NCBI GenBank assembly: GCA_963995525.1
Contig: OZ023210.1
Coordinates: 21,683,913-21,747,912, forward strand
Source of the DNA: Escarpia spicata
Taxonomy: Eukaryota; Annelida; Polychaeta; Sabellida; Siboglinidae
Length of the DNA: 64,000 nucleotides
Reading direction: 5' to 3'
The position numbers were made by a program, and so were the translations under genes. Positions 11,641 through 24,285 of this stretch are shown piece after piece. How positions within the stretch are numbered: the first letter of the stretch is position 1; each line of letters opens with the position of its first letter. Under the pieces are notes generated by a model that was not told the origin of the DNA, did not search any database, and was given only the letters and a program-made list of their open reading frames with translations.

Positions 11641-11847
11641 CGCAGCAGTCTTTACGGTTAGTTACCGACACCTCCCGGATCCGGTAAAACCTTTCTAAGT
11701 CAACCTCCCACCAAACGAGTACACCTACACAGATAGCGCAATGTTTGTCTCTTTTGCCGTCCACAGCATTTGCTGAGTGGTGTGTCGCGTATGGTATATT
11801 CGTTTGCCGTGTTGGCTTTCCCAGGGCCAAATTCGAAGTCCAGTATG
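11641..11847 (-). CDS. F-type lectin exon A, unit 6
   Basis: 207 nt, TTTGTTAG acceptor and GGTAAGT donor, phase 1. It encodes WTSNLALGKPTRQTN, NAVDGKRD, VWWEVDLERFYRIREVSVT and NRKDCCG. RxD and the adjacent cysteines are kept. The His-bearing loop CTHT is replaced by CAICV, so one ligand residue is missing. It pairs with 10139-10348, and about 12 kb of transposon-rich DNA lies upstream before the next exon. Confidence 0.87.
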
Positions 11848-12525
11848 CTAACAAAAGAATAACAGATGCGTGCCGTTAAGCAACTCAAAGATAACAATTT
11901 GTGTATTGCAATAGTTACGGAAATTGATAATTTGGCTCGTGATTTGGAAATGGTAACAAAGTTATTTAATTATTGTATGTGAATGGTTTACAGCATTCAT
12001 GTGTTAGAAGACACATATTGAGATGTTACTATGGGTGACATAGCTGATCCATACCATGAAACAATGTGTCGTGTTACGCTTGATGTTCTACTGAAAAACT
12101 TGTGTAGGTCCAAACTAATCTTCCAAAAACAATGAAATGTTCCTTTTTAAACACTAAGTTAACACAGTTCCAGATTGTTTTAATACATATGTCCAATCCA
12201 TTAAAAACTGTTTAGGTGTTCGTTCTATTACAAATTTTATCAGAGATTGTTACCGTACAAATGAATGCAAATCACGATATAACTGAAGCTATTTGCTTTC
12301 AGTGACAACTATGATACGTTCGGCCATTTTGTGCTATAATCTGTAATTATTTAAAGTCAAATATTTATCCAACTACTTTCGTTTATTCCAAAGCATAGGA
12401 GATATACACGTGCGCGCGGACGCGCGCACACACACACAGCGTCACATACAACAGCGCGCGCGCATTGGGAGTTTGCATGTCAATATTTCCATACATACAT
12501 GTGCTATAATTTCTATAAACAAGCA

Positions 12526-12645
<120 letters not shown>

Positions 12646-14290
12646 TGAATGAAGGTATATTGTGTACTTCAACCCCCAAATCGAGAAGAAAAGACAATGA
12701 ATTACAAACCATCGCAAACTATGGTAGGACTCGACCATCTGTTTGTTAATCATATTAGAATCTTACATAGGTTTACCTGGGGTAACGGTTCATAACTTGT
12801 TACAATACAATCTGTTAGGATAAATCAAGTTGAACATGCATGGAAAAGTCCTCTAAAGTTTGTTTAATGGCATTGGTTTTAATAGTGGGCATCCATGCTG
12901 GATAAGTCACTCATAGAACACTTGAGGAAACAGATTTGGTCAGATACATTGTATTTTGTATTAAAATGTCATAGTAAAGGTCACAAAGCATACTAGGTCA
13001 AAATCATTTTTTTCATTAACTGAAATCTACATGAGTATACCTTTGGCTAACACCAAAGTTGTTTCAATTTGTAGTAGCACTGGTTTTCTTATCAGGTGTT
13101 TGAATTTACACGTGAATGCATGGAGTAATGCAACACAATTGTAATTTTCACGACATGTGTTTATCGTGTATATCACATTTGTTTGCATACCCATTCTTTG
13201 TATGTAAGCATCATTTCAAAATTATGTTCCTCTGAAATTATGTTTAGAGGAACAACAAAATCACTACGAGGAGTTCATTAGTATATCGATTACTCGTAGA
13301 ATGAGAAAAAAGGTGTGGTTGGATGCCACCCTCGATTTGGAAATTTACTGTTATTTTGAAGGAAATCAACTTGGGGTCAAAATGTATTTTAATTTATTGA
13401 CATATAAGTAGATGTTAATTAAAATACATGCTGCCAACATCTTTGCATATAACAAATGTATGGAATAGTTTGACAAAAATTTTGATTTTCTCGAATTGGT
13501 TTTATCTTGTATATCAACGTTTTTTGCACTTCAATCCTTTTATGTAAGCATGTGTTCAAAATCGTAGACAGCATACCTACTAATGTAATACTTTACATAC
13601 ATTTAGTCAGGAACATGATGTGAACGTAAAAAAACTTGCCCAACACGTGGCTAAGACAAGTTGTTCAAGAAAAGAAGCATTGAGCCAACTGCCAATTGTT
13701 CAGAGGAAGAAAAGTGAACACTGCAAGAACCTCTGACGACGTCATGTTTTGGCGATTTATGTCTGCCAAAGCATACAGACCGGTCTCAACAGGATATAGT
13801 ATATGTGGTTGTAGATGTTTTTTTGTGGCAAAACTGCAGCGAAGATTTCCAACTACCATTCCTCTCAGTTCTCACGATGTTAAGCTTGATCTTCATAATG
13901 TCCATGTATGTCAACCACATTGCATTGTTTTGTTGAGTACGTTTTGCAAAGTGTCTCCACTATATGTTGAATTGTCTCGGAACATCCGAAGGTTGCCCAA
14001 CCAGGTTGCAGAGTGCTGCTCGTCACCTTTCTTCTTAAACATCTTGGCTACATTTTGACACGGCAAGTTCGTGGACTTGGACGTCATATTCACGACCAAA
14101 TGCACGCATATTAATATGTGAATATGTATATAATTATTATGTCGTAAGAATCTGAAAACTTGCTTTAATTATTTGATTTGTGAACATATTTGGTATGTAC
14201 TATGTACACGAAGTCTCGAAAAAAGAAAAATTTTCTTTCCCAAAATAATTTGTCTTATATGATGTAGTATAGTGTTAAACATGTACCAAT
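12646..14290. other. Repeat-derived intronic DNA without a supported gene
   Basis: Parts mirror 18640-18900. For example, GGTGTGGTTGGATGCCACCC then TCGATTT at 13311 is matched in reverse at about 18848-18875. At 13665-14105 both strands have open frames (120 codons plus strand, two 64-codon frames minus strand) that I could not assign to any family. The minus reading (NMTSSEVLAVFTFLP) has slightly more protein-like composition, but I do not call a gene. Confidence 0.4.
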
Positions 14291-14297
14291 GTGCACC

Positions 14298-15217
14298 TGG
14301 CCTTCGTCAGACTTTCTGTTTGCGGATGATGCAGCAGTCATCACGCATGCTGAGGACGAGCTACATAACATCATGGGCCGCTTTGCGAGGGCATGCATGG
14401 ATTCAGACTGACAATCGGCTTGAGAGGGACTAGCGTCATGGGGCGAAATGTGATCACTCCTCCAGCCATCACCATTAACAATTATGAGCCAGAGGTCGTC
14501 CACCTCTTCACCTACCTCGGGTCCAACGTTGCCGACGGCCTCTCCTTGGAAGCAGAAATCAACAGAAGGATTGGGAGGGCGGCCTCATCGCTTGCCCGGC
14601 TTGCAGAGAGGGTGTGGAAGAACAGAAAGCTGACAGAGCACACAAAGGTGACAGTGTACAACACCGGCGTGCTGAGTACCCTTCTGTACGGCAGTGAGTC
14701 CTGGACGCTGTACTCCACTCAGGAGAATCGAATGGACTCCTTCCACATGCGCTGCTTGCGGCGCATCCTCGGAATGTCTGGTGTGCCTGGTGACCCTGCT
14801 CACTCACCAGCAACGCCGCCTCTGCTGGCTCGGCCACGTGCATTGGGTGGAACATGGGAGACTACCAAGACATCCTCTACAGAGAGCTGGTTACTGGAAA
14901 GAGAGCTGCAGGACGTCCCCATGTGCGCTCCAAGGACGTATGCAAGCGAGACTTAAAGGCACTAGACATAGATGTTAAAAATTGGGAGGATCTTGCTGGA
15001 GACCGATCCGCATCGAGACAGGAACTACACAGGTGTCTCAAAAAAGGAGAGGATACTCTCCGTAGGCTAGCAGAAGAAAACGAAACCGCAATAAAAAAAA
15101 CCCACCCAAGCTGAGAACAGAGCCGAGGGCACCTTCAAGTGCAGCATATGCAATAAAGACTGCCACTCAAGAATTGGCCTCTACAGCCACAACAGACACT
15201 GCCCAGCCAACAACTGA
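14298..15217 (+). pseudogene. Non-LTR retrotransposon, 5'-truncated reverse transcriptase with C-terminal zinc finger
   Basis: It starts inside the RT palm: the catalytic box reads DFLFADDAAVITHAEDEL (FADD at 14319-14330). After a frameshift it continues as VVHLFTYLGSNVADGLSLEA, NRRIGRAASSLARLAERVWK, TVLLYGSESW-like text and RMDSFHMRCLRRILGMS. After another shift come RLCWLGHVHWVEHGRL, DILYRELVTGKRAAGRP and CKRDLKALDIDVKNWEDLA. A shift in the A-run near 15091-15098 leads into FKCSICNKDCHSRIGLYSHN and a TGA at 15215-15217. The last block is a C2H2-type finger. Order and motifs fit the widespread endonuclease/reverse-transcriptase LINE group of invertebrates and fish; the exact clade is uncertain. 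It is a dead copy. Confidence 0.8.
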
Positions 15218-15517
15218 TCTTCGACACCAGGGTACAGATCCATAGTCTTGCGAGACTGCAGGATGCCTACTACTAATGTCATAAGTAGAAGATAGCTTAT
15301 TGCCTGGCGTTTATTATATGGGCTAATAAAGTAGATCATTCACATTTTGTGTCGCGTCTATAAATATGTGTCCAGCAAAAAATTATACAATGGTAATTAT
15401 TTTATTTTACTTTTTAAAAGTGTAATTATGATGGTACTGACCATACAAAAATAGAACTATTACGTTTTCCATTGAAATGGTCGAATGATAGTGCTAACAT
15501 TGCTAAATTGTGTTCCT

Positions 15518-15722
15518 CTTTCAAAATCCGTTTGGGAAAGATTCCACCCAGATTTGTTTCCCCGTAAAAAAAATTATTAATTGTCTGGGTCTATCTTACT
15601 CCTCACACCTGAGCACTGCCTTCCATAAATTCCACTCTAGAAAACAAAAATCCCTGTTTGACTGGCTCGGCAGCAGGTGTGACAGACGCGAGATATACGA
15701 CAATGTAAATAAAACTAACCTT
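15518..15722 (+). repeat. Short dispersed repeat, sister of 1740-1965
   Basis: Opposite orientation to the copy at 1740-1965, with shared blocks as listed there. It ends at GTAAATAAAAC. A 73-codon open frame runs through it (STQICFPVK, NCLGLSYSSH), and a related but broken frame is present in the sister copy, hinting that the source element was coding. Confidence 0.55.
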
Positions 15723-16159
15723 TATTTTTAAACTGCTTCTTTGCTTGGTTGGACTGTTGGTTTACATAATCTCAAATAACTTTCTTTATGCAAATTGTGA
15801 TTACTTTAACATAGTAATAACTGAAGAATTAAAAAATGGCTTATATTTTAGGATGAAAACTACTTTAAATAACATAATAATAATAACAATAATTATTATT
15901 CATTTTGCAAATTGTGATTACTTTATGGGACGATATGGCAGCTACAGAGCTCCGAAGTTGAATGAACCCAAAATAGGGAGATATCCCTATATTATCAAAA
16001 CACAATAGGGAGATTTTACCGGTAATTTGTTTAAAAGGGAACGCTTATTGAAGGCCACCTAAACTGAAACACACACATACAAACAAAACCTACTACGTTA
16101 ACAAATGTAGACGTATAGTGCAACACATGAAAAATTAGACAAACAAAATACCGTGATCG

Positions 16160-17190
16160 CCAGGCAATTGTCACTTTATTGCTTCTGCAAAGGTGAGTCG
16201 CCTTTCCAACCGACTCCAGCAAACTTGGCGACATCTGCAACTGGTAGCATGCAGAGGAAACACTGATTTTGCAGGCACTCAGGGACTCATGCCCGAGCGA
16301 CGGCCGAAACTTGGTGTCGATCATACCCATCATGCTGAACACCCTTTCCACCGGAGCCTGGTCGTAGGGGAGATGAGGAGCGAGTGGAAGAGGCGACCTT
16401 GGTACTTGAAGCGCGGCTGTCCGTCAGGCCGCGTCATCTTCAAGACGGACTCCCACCACAGGTCGATGTGGTCGTCGGTGAATGAAAGCAGGTCCTGGGC
16501 CACTTGGAAGTCCTGCCACTCCTCCAGCGGCTCATCCGACTTCTCCCTGAACAGTGACTGGACGGTGTCCGTCCGTTGCAAACAGGTATGTCCAAGTACA
16601 AGTTCCGCAATTCTCCGCTGCTTCTGTCGATGGTCCGAAGGAGGATAGCATAGGCCTTGCTGTCGTTCCTCTTGTTCGATTCATCAACCATCAGCGTCAC
16701 AGGCTGCGTCTTCGTCGTCTGGACCACCTCCTCCATGAAGTTTGGGGCCAGCCCATGATTAATCACGGCACTGACCGTCGCTCGGCGACAACTAAACTTC
16801 TTGGCGATTTCGCTGTCGGTGGACATCGCCTTCACGAGATCAGTGAAATGGTCACCTTATCCGCGACCGTACCGGTAGCACCTGACTGAAAGCGCATGCT
16901 TATCAGCTTGGCCTGCACAGCACACCTCTTTGCTTCGACCACTTTGTCCTTGTGCTTTTTTGCTCGACACGTGTTTCTCACATCATTTCTGCCCTATGGC
17001 TGACGGAGAAGTCGTCCTGATAGATCGTACATAAAACAAACGTGTCGACCAATTCCCGCAAACTTGTCCGCCCATGTTTGCTGCCATTTGGAAGCGTACT
17101 TCGCATCCTCGCCTTTCTCTTTGCATGTTTGCCATCGTTGTCTGTCTGACGCTTCTCGTTCTGCATTTTCAATTTCCAGTGAAGAGTAAA
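16160..17190 (-). pseudogene. hAT-like transposase relic
   Basis: Minus-strand frames read in order from the 5' side: a BED-finger-like start (KYASKWQQTWADKF, later KKHKDKVVEAKRCAVQAKL), then EIAKKFSCRRATVSAVINHG, QPVTLMVDESNKRNDSKAYA, DEPLEEWQDFQVAQDLLSF and DDHIDLWWESVLKM. Finally ERVFSMMGMIDTKFRPSLGH, which corresponds to the conserved hAT C-terminal dimerisation block. Family members cut and paste themselves and make 8-bp target duplications. Here frameshifts separate the blocks, and no terminal inverted repeats were recognised. GC content is clearly higher than the surrounding DNA, consistent with a coding origin. Confidence 0.65.
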
Positions 17191-17397
17191 AGTCGCGGCA
17201 AAGTACAGTACAAAATGGCATCGACCGGAAGTTTCGAGCGAACAAATATTATTTTTGTGGACTTATTTGAGCTATAATCCCATCCCATTGGATTACATTG
17301 ATGACAGGAGTGTTTCTGTTCTGTGTGTTCTGTAGTGGCAGGCAGATTTCCATATTTCTTTAATTTGTATGAATTTGCGTGATATTCAGATACAGTG

Positions 17398-17450
17398 TGT
17401 GTGTGGGGGGGGGGGGGGGGGCGTGTGTGTGCGTGTGCGTGTCCGTGTGT
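17398..17450. repeat. Poly-G tract flanked by GT repeats
   Basis: A run of about 15 G within GTGTGTGTG / GCGTGTGTGTGCGTG. Low-complexity, capable of G-quadruplex-like structure. No gene. Confidence 0.9.
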
Positions 17451-17539
17451 GTTATACCCTTACGTCAGATGATTTGAGTAAAAACAAAACATGAATGACA
17501 TGATTCAAAAATGACGAACAGCCAAGATTAAGATATATA

Positions 17540-18620
17540 GATCAAAATATTTTGTTTTGTTTTACGTGGGTAACTGAAATTATCTGTAGAACCATCTACA
17601 TGGCAAAATTACATTAACAAAACAACTGTGCAATGCATCCTATTATTAGTAGACTGACAGCCAACTGTTGGCAAAATTAAGATCTTTGGGACAATACAAA
17701 TAGCAATGGTAGAAACTTTCCAGAAATAGTAAATAATGCCAAACATGGCAGGTAAATACGATTATTTTTTAATTCATGCGAATAGTAAATTTTTTCTGCC
17801 CCAAGTATAAATTGGTTCTTACTGAGAAAACAATGCATTGAACTGTTTTACCAAGACCTCCGTTTTCATAGTAACACGAAGAATGTCTGCCATTCACAGT
17901 GTGACAGACGTGACATTTTCACGGACAGAATTGATTAATGCGTTGCTACTCGTTAACTACATATCACTGATTAATGACTTTCTACCTGTAAATTGCAAAT
18001 GTGTCAAGCACTGTATAGCACATTACACGAATATTTTTCTCCTTACTTTAAAAAAAAGGGTGTGTGACAGACATAAGGGCACATAATTTTTTTCAGTTTT
18101 CCCAAAATAAATAATTATAATGTTTGTTAAATTTTATTCTAGAAATCAACTGAGGAAAGGTTCTGTGGCAGAAAATATGTTTAAAGATTCACTTAGATAA
18201 TTTCCTTTTTTCAGTGAGACTCTAGTCACCTACCACCAACTACTGTCTTTTGAAAAACAATGCCATATTCTCACCTCAATAACTCAGCTGTGGGTGGGAG
18301 TAGGCAGTCTTTTCACCCAAATATAATTTGAGGTATATATTAATTATAAAAATAAAAGGATGCCTCCAGATATTCCTGTAATTTGTGTTTTAGTTTTCAA
18401 ATGCTGTCGTCAAAAGTGTTTACATTTTAAAGCCACAATACTCCCATTTTAGGTCTTCGAATACATGTAGCTATAGAAGAGGCAAATCTTGATGAATCTT
18501 GATAAAGTTGTCGTTCCTGACAGATAAGGCCATGTTTAATCCCTTACGAAACTTGAAAATGGGATATTCATTTTAATAACTGACTGGCAAAGCTCAGAAG
18601 TTTAGAAAATAAAAGCGTTC
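17540..18620. repeat. Dispersed repeat, inverted copy of 1-1000
   Basis: Blocks such as TGGCAAAATTACATTAACAA, TTTGGGACAATACAAATAGC, AAGAAATGTCTGCCATTCAC, TACTGTCTTTTGAAAAACAA and CCTGACAGATAAGGCCATG match the reverse complement of 1-1000 in mirrored order. Alignment is imperfect but runs about 1 kb, so the two copies are an old pair about 17 kb apart. No coding sequence was recognised. Confidence 0.55.
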
Positions 18621-19095
18621 CATTTTTCGTGACTTCACCCACACACGATTAACGCATTTCGAGAAGAGAATATTTTGATCTTGGATTATTCCATAAATCA
18701 GATGTGTAAATTCAAAGTTCAACACCTTATAACACAGCCAATACATCTGGACATCATAATATCTTTGGTTGTATGCAAATCTATATTCAAGTAGATGTCA
18801 ATGATTAAAGTTGACTTTGTAACATTCAAAATGACCTTTAAATACAAAATCGAGGGTGGCATCCACCTACACCATTTTTCTCATACTATTATTGGTAAAT
18901 CTACCATGCATTCCCGCTATTAAAAAAAGAAGTTAAACGTATAAAATCACATACGAGTTGTTTGCCCATTTTTCTTGTCCAGGCTATCGTACACAATTAA
19001 TTAGTCAATAGTGGGCAGTAATCTAGGCAAATTTTCTAAATCATTTGATGACTAAGATAAGCATAATTTGAAACTATGTACCTTATATTTATATT

Positions 19096-22090
19096 AGCAT
19101 AACACTAGAAGGCTACAAATAGTGCACCTACCACATAATGACAGAAACAATGGCAGTCCATGATACATTTGTTTTATTTGGATATTGGAAATATCAAGGC
19201 AACACACTTTGTTTGTAATGCAATTTGTTTGTGTTTCAGCATAAAATAAAACCAAAATAACATCATTTTATGGTAGAAATCAACATGTTCTACATATCAT
19301 CCTAGGGGTAAATAACAGCCCTTTTGTGCATCTGATCACCAGAATTTTTTTTAATGTAACATTTTATATCTTGCTAGCAAAGCACATTACAACAGAGATG
19401 AAAATATGTTTGATAACATGAATCATCAAACATGTTTAATCATTCCCACAATAGCATTTATAATTATTGCATCAACTGATGTTATTACCCAATCTCTTAC
19501 AATCTGGGTCGGAGTTGACATTTATTTTTGGACATCAAAGAAATTATACTATGTTGAATCTCATTTTATTATTATGAAGGCAGCACAAACACAATGGTAT
19601 AATGACTAATTCTTTTTTATGTGAATTGTATATTGAATGAAGTGCACGTATACATAGTTAATGTAATAGGCTAGTGCATGAAATTGTGGTTCCTGTTAAA
19701 AACATTTGTTTAAATATTCTGTGTACAAAGCTCACTTTCCTGATGCTATGTTTACAAGAGAATCTTAGCAATATGTCAAAAGTAGTTGATTGTTTGTCTA
19801 ATAGTTGCACAAGCTTGATAAAATATACATCATTTGTGTGTAGGAGTGGACAGAAAGTTGGGCATTTGCAAATGGATACAAGATATGTCAATCAGGTACT
19901 TGTCATGAATAACTAAACTATCTTTAACCCTCTCAATGCAAATATGTGCCTGTTATTGAATCCTATTAAATCGGGAGAATGTGCTGTGAGTGAATCATGT
20001 GATATACTCGGGTTGCATGAATGCAAATAAATAAATAACTTTTGATCCGATTCAAGTAAAATTTTCACTACATTTGTGGAACTAATTCCTGGTGTAACTA
20101 GCCAAGTATGTGAGATATATGTCAATTTATTACCCAAATATGAATTGCTAAAGTTTGAAAAAAATAAAATACTTAAATAATTTTCAACAATTTATTTTAT
20201 ATTTTTTTATATTTTTCATTAATAATTAGCGGTTACATGCTGCGTATGAAATGTTCATAAATTACTATGCTACAGAATGGAAAACTAACTAAATGTATAT
20301 GGTAAATAAAACTGAAATAATTTCAGTTTTTCAGAGTGCATGTATTTTGAAGATTTTATACAAAATGGCGTTCTTTGTGATCATAGCCGTCATCCCGTCT
20401 GAACTATTAAGTTGGTGTTATATTTAAAATGCGTAATCACAGTACTAAACATTCCCCTTCGATGGCAGCGTTCGTTATAAACTCGATTCGAAAATCCCAT
20501 CAAAGTCCGAGTTACTGGAGTTCGACATAATGACAATGTCGAGAATTACAACAAAGCTAAAAAACACCACCCGCTTCGTTGCGCGGCGCATTAATACTTC
20601 TTTACAACAAAATAGGCCGCTCAAAAGTTAGCATTTAATCGTAGAAATCGCCTGCGGACGCGTATTTTGGAATAATTCCTGGGTGCTTCCATGTTTATGC
20701 CCGCAGCAAATGTTAAACTTTAATCTCATTGGCTGAAAATCACCATTAAAATATTCACTGCGTGGCGTAAAAGAGGGACCGTAAATTGTGTGTCGCTGCG
20801 TTCGACTACAAAACCGCGTGGTGGTTGGCGCTATTTAGTCACGGAAATCGCTATAATTTCTCACTTTTGATGCTTCCCAGTGAAACTTCAATATTATTAT
20901 ATGCTAACTGCCGAAATAAATTGCCGTTATTGGATGACACTGTTTCGCGGTACCAGTTTAAATGTGCCCCTGTATTCGGGTTGATTCGGGCGTTCTGACC
21001 ACGAGAGGGTTAAGGCTAACAATAGGGTTTGTATATATATATAATAGCAGTAAATCACTTACACGTGATAGAAAACAACTCTAATATTGTCAGCAAACTA
21101 GCAAGACCCTTAAATAACCTTATCAATATAACCACACAGATATATCAATAATTAAAAATGATAATGGACATTTACTGTATATTGCTTTTCTTTTCAAAAC
21201 GAAAGTCAACATTCAAAACTTAATCTTAATAGTTCAGTTTTAGTAGAAACCACTATAAACCCCAACTTGATTATGTTACACTTGGTGGGTATCATTATGA
21301 TGATTACACAGTCTACTATAATTTTGATCATAGTGGTCTCCACATTCATGTAAGCATCCTTTGGCAGGCTTAATACATCATGATGGATACATACTTGATA
21401 TCCTTCAGTCACTTTGTTTCAGAGAATAGCATAATACCTATTCAGAATGTAAGATATTTCCATGCTTCAGATCATGTGTGGACATTCTGTGGACATTCTA
21501 TTTGTCCCACATTCAAACTGAATAGGTAGTAAATTGTTATTATCTGTTGCCACATGTAATAGTTATATAATTGTAATTAATAATGACTCATAAACTGTTG
21601 TTTTCTATTGCTGCATTTTGAAAGAGAACAGAAAGATTGCCTGTGTCTGGGTGGACATATTTGGACGTAGCAGTCTTTGGTATCCTACCTACTAACTTTA
21701 GCAACAATTATGCAAAGTGTTTTCAATCTTTTTCTTTGCATCTCACATTACGTTCATTATGGAAAAAATCAAGCAGTGGTTTGTATTATGTAGCATGATA
21801 CACTGGTCAATGTGTCGGAGTGGACATTTTGGACGGAAAACACGATTGTTGATGGATGTACATAAAATATATTGATGTACACCCATATAGGGTTTATGCT
21901 TTATTGTAAACACAATCATTCTTAGCTAAGTGTAAATTATTAATAAGATGTTTATTATTTCAGAGTAATAACACTTTATATAAGTGAAAATACAGAATGT
22001 GCACCAAATTCCGTCCAACATTAGTATAATATATCATGAGGTAGCGAAAAAGTTTGTCAAGTCAAAATGTTGTAACTTGAATTTTCTGGA
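19096..22090 (+). repeat. Dispersed repeat copy, split by about 2.35 kb of insertions (sister at 3.9-5.5 kb)
   Basis: 19096-19600 and 21955-22090 correspond in order to 3925-5480. The gap between them holds a piggyBac-type element (19928-21009) and about 0.9 kb of unassigned AT-rich DNA (21014-21954). The two copies share the same backbone but carry different insertions at different points, so both insertions postdate the duplication. Confidence 0.6.
19928..21009. mobile_element. piggyBac-type non-autonomous element with TTAA target duplication
   Basis: The left end reads TTAA (19924-19927) then CCCTCTC. The right end reads GAGAGGG then TTAA (21010-21013). Matching CCCTCTC/GAGAGGG termini bounded by TTAA on both sides are the hallmark of piggyBac-superfamily insertions. 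The inverted identity is only 7 bp, so a chance match is not excluded. The 1082-bp interior is AT-rich with a GC-richer right third (20460-20990) and has no transposase ORF, so it would be a MITE-like derivative. Confidence 0.6.
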
Positions 22091-22279
22091 CGAATAAATT
22101 AATGTCAAACTGATAAGCGATTGTAACTAGCGACCTAGGTCACTGTGAAATTGCGCATAATATACTTTACACATAATATTATACATGTATAACTTAACAA
22201 CAACGTCATGCATTATATGATATTACATATACATGTTTATAGGCCTTAGTACAATTGATTACTATTTGTTAAATGTTAC

Positions 22280-23956
22280 CAAAAATAGATAAGCGAGCGA
22301 AAATGTACAACTCCAAACACGTCCAAAAACATTCCATTCAAAGGTCGCTAGCACTCTCACGGCTCGTCCGATCCCGATGATCTTGGGACAGTATGAAAGA
22401 CCAAGTGAAATGAAATGTCAAATGTCTTTGAAACTTCGATTACATAAATATAATACTTTTGTGAAGTAATGAGCCAAATATGATGCTTGTTCATTGCGAA
22501 CTCACGTCACTAAGCCCGCTAATGTTGCTTACATTACCACAGGTAGGGCCGCTGAGCTCGCCGTATACATTAGCGCGGCAAGCGGTGGTTGTTTCAGACT
22601 GTACTTATAATAGCAGAATTTGATATCTTTGATTTCAACGTATATATAATATTCTTATATACAAGTTTGTCGCTGCATGTACACAGGAATTGCGTTAACT
22701 TTTTGAACATCGTGAATGCTCAACCTTGCATTATATCTGCTGCCGCGTATGCATTGCAGGATTAAGCATTCGCGATGCTCAAACGGCAATAACTCAAAAA
22801 CTAGAAACAAATCCTCATAACCCAGCGACGAACTTGTAGATAAGATTATTACCTTTATTGTGATATCAAAAATATTAAATCCCATTGCAAATAGGAGCAT
22901 TTGCAATGATCAAACGGCAATAACTCAAAAAGTAAACAAAATTCCTGGGTGCATCCAGCGACACATTTGTATGTAAGGTTATTATCTTTGTGGTGATATA
23001 AAACAAATATTAAATTCCGCGATTGAGATTTTAGTTACGGCCTGAAACACCAACCCGCATAGATGTGCGCCATGCTGAATCCTAACGATGCTACCTGCGG
23101 TTACGTTACAACGACCGCTAGGTGTCGCAACAAACTGTGTAGAAAATATACAGAAAAGCGCGACAAAAACGGGCTTTCAAAAAGGTGACGCAAGGGTAAA
23201 AAATAAATAGTTTAAAATATCAGGACATTTAGATTACATTTCATTCCGATTGGGAATATAAAAAGGTAATTTCGCTTAGTCTTGAAGCTTGCACTTTCTG
23301 TTATTTTAACGTCTATCTAGATTTCTAGGTAACATAGAACACCTATAAACGGACCTACAATCGTGACGTTTTTGGTGTTCTGTACGGTTCCGAACTATGT
23401 TGGCGGCGGGTAGTCAGTACACAAATCTTCCTATTGCGGCGCTACTTCTCAGTTGCGTACGATTCTGACATGCGCATTTCATTCACTTCATGTGATAAGC
23501 TCCACCCACTTTTAAACGGCGGCAAAACTGACATGCTTTGATGGCGGCGTTCTCGGTGTAGGCGTGATGTCACAATAACGTATGCCAACCAACGGTGGCT
23601 AAAGGTCAAATTTGTGTGTGTTGGTTGGTTGATATACGTGATTGTGAGTCACGCCGACTTCGAATGTCAGTTTCGCCGCCGTTTAAAAGTAGGTGGAACC
23701 CAATCGGTAGATGGGTGAACTGTGTCAACGGACCAACATCGTTCGTCAGTGTTTAAAGGTGTGTCCTTTTATAGGTTATATTAGGAATGGTTATCGAGAA
23801 ACTGTTTACATGTTAGAATTGCAGAAAGCGTAAGCTTTCAAACGATATCAAGATCGTTGGAATCGGACGAGCCATGAGGATGTTAGTAACCGCTAAATTG
23901 GACGTGTTTGGAGTTGTACATTTTTCGCTCGCTTACCTGTTTTTGATGTGAATTAT
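22280..23956. mobile_element. Fold-back element, copy B, with nested inverted repeat
   Basis: The left end is TAAGCGAGCGAAAATGTACA then ACTCCAAACACGTCCAA. The right end, reverse-complemented, is TAAGCGAGCGAAAAATGTAC then AACTCCAAACACGTCCAA. Both match copy A (10730-11293). Inside, 23505-23601 and 23618-23698 form a second inverted pair (CACTTTTAAACGGCGGC facing GCCGCCGTTTAAAAGTAGG). Blocks homologous to the interior of copy A occur in both orientations, as if two half-elements joined head to head. No transposase ORF. Position: between the last 3' repeat copy and exon B of unit 5. Confidence 0.7.
22617..23021. repeat. Three related about 120-bp blocks, one inverted and two direct, inside fold-back copy B
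   Basis: Two direct copies (about 22780-22885 and 22908-23021) share ATCAAACGGCAATAACTCAA-type text, a CCCAGCGAC / TCCAGCGAC core, and GATATAAAA / AATATTAAATTCC ends. A third copy at 22617-22720 matches them in reverse complement (GTTTGTCGCTGCATGTACAC against the mirrored core). Non-coding. Confidence 0.6.
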
Positions 23957-24084
23957 TTTGCGAGACGAGCCCATACATGAAATGCTTCGTCAGAGTAAAT
24001 ACAAAATACCTGGTGTATCTTGCTTTTAAAACATGTTATTAGGTAATCACATTTAAACATCAATTAATATCAACTATATCTTAC

Positions 24085-24285
24085 CATATGCCCCAAACAC
24101 TTGCACTTCGCATATATGCAACGAGGTATCTGCTTTGGTTTTGATCTTGAGGGCTCTGCCCTTTGTTCCCTGCTTACACGTGATGTGTTTTGCTTCCTCA
24201 CGCCATGCCGAATTCACGGAGGCACAAGAATGAATGACGGATTGTGATTCCAACGCTTCAATCACTATGTCACGAAGTCCAACAG
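24085..24285 (-). CDS. F-type lectin exon B, unit 5 (orphan, no exon A found)
   Basis: 201 nt, phase 1 at both ends: GTTAACAG acceptor and GGTAAGA donor. It encodes VGLRDIVIEALESQSVIHSC, then EEAKHITCKQGTKGRALKIK and LHICEVQVFGAYG. The exon is shorter than its sisters (67 codons against 69-70), and its divergence pattern resembles unit 7 (exon B at 8324-8521). Between here and exon B of unit 4 (27638) I find no WWQVDL or NRxD block, so exon A of this unit is missing or unrecognisable. A LINE fills part of that interval. Because the exon is 1-1, splicing B4 directly to B5 would still be in frame. Confidence 0.8.
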
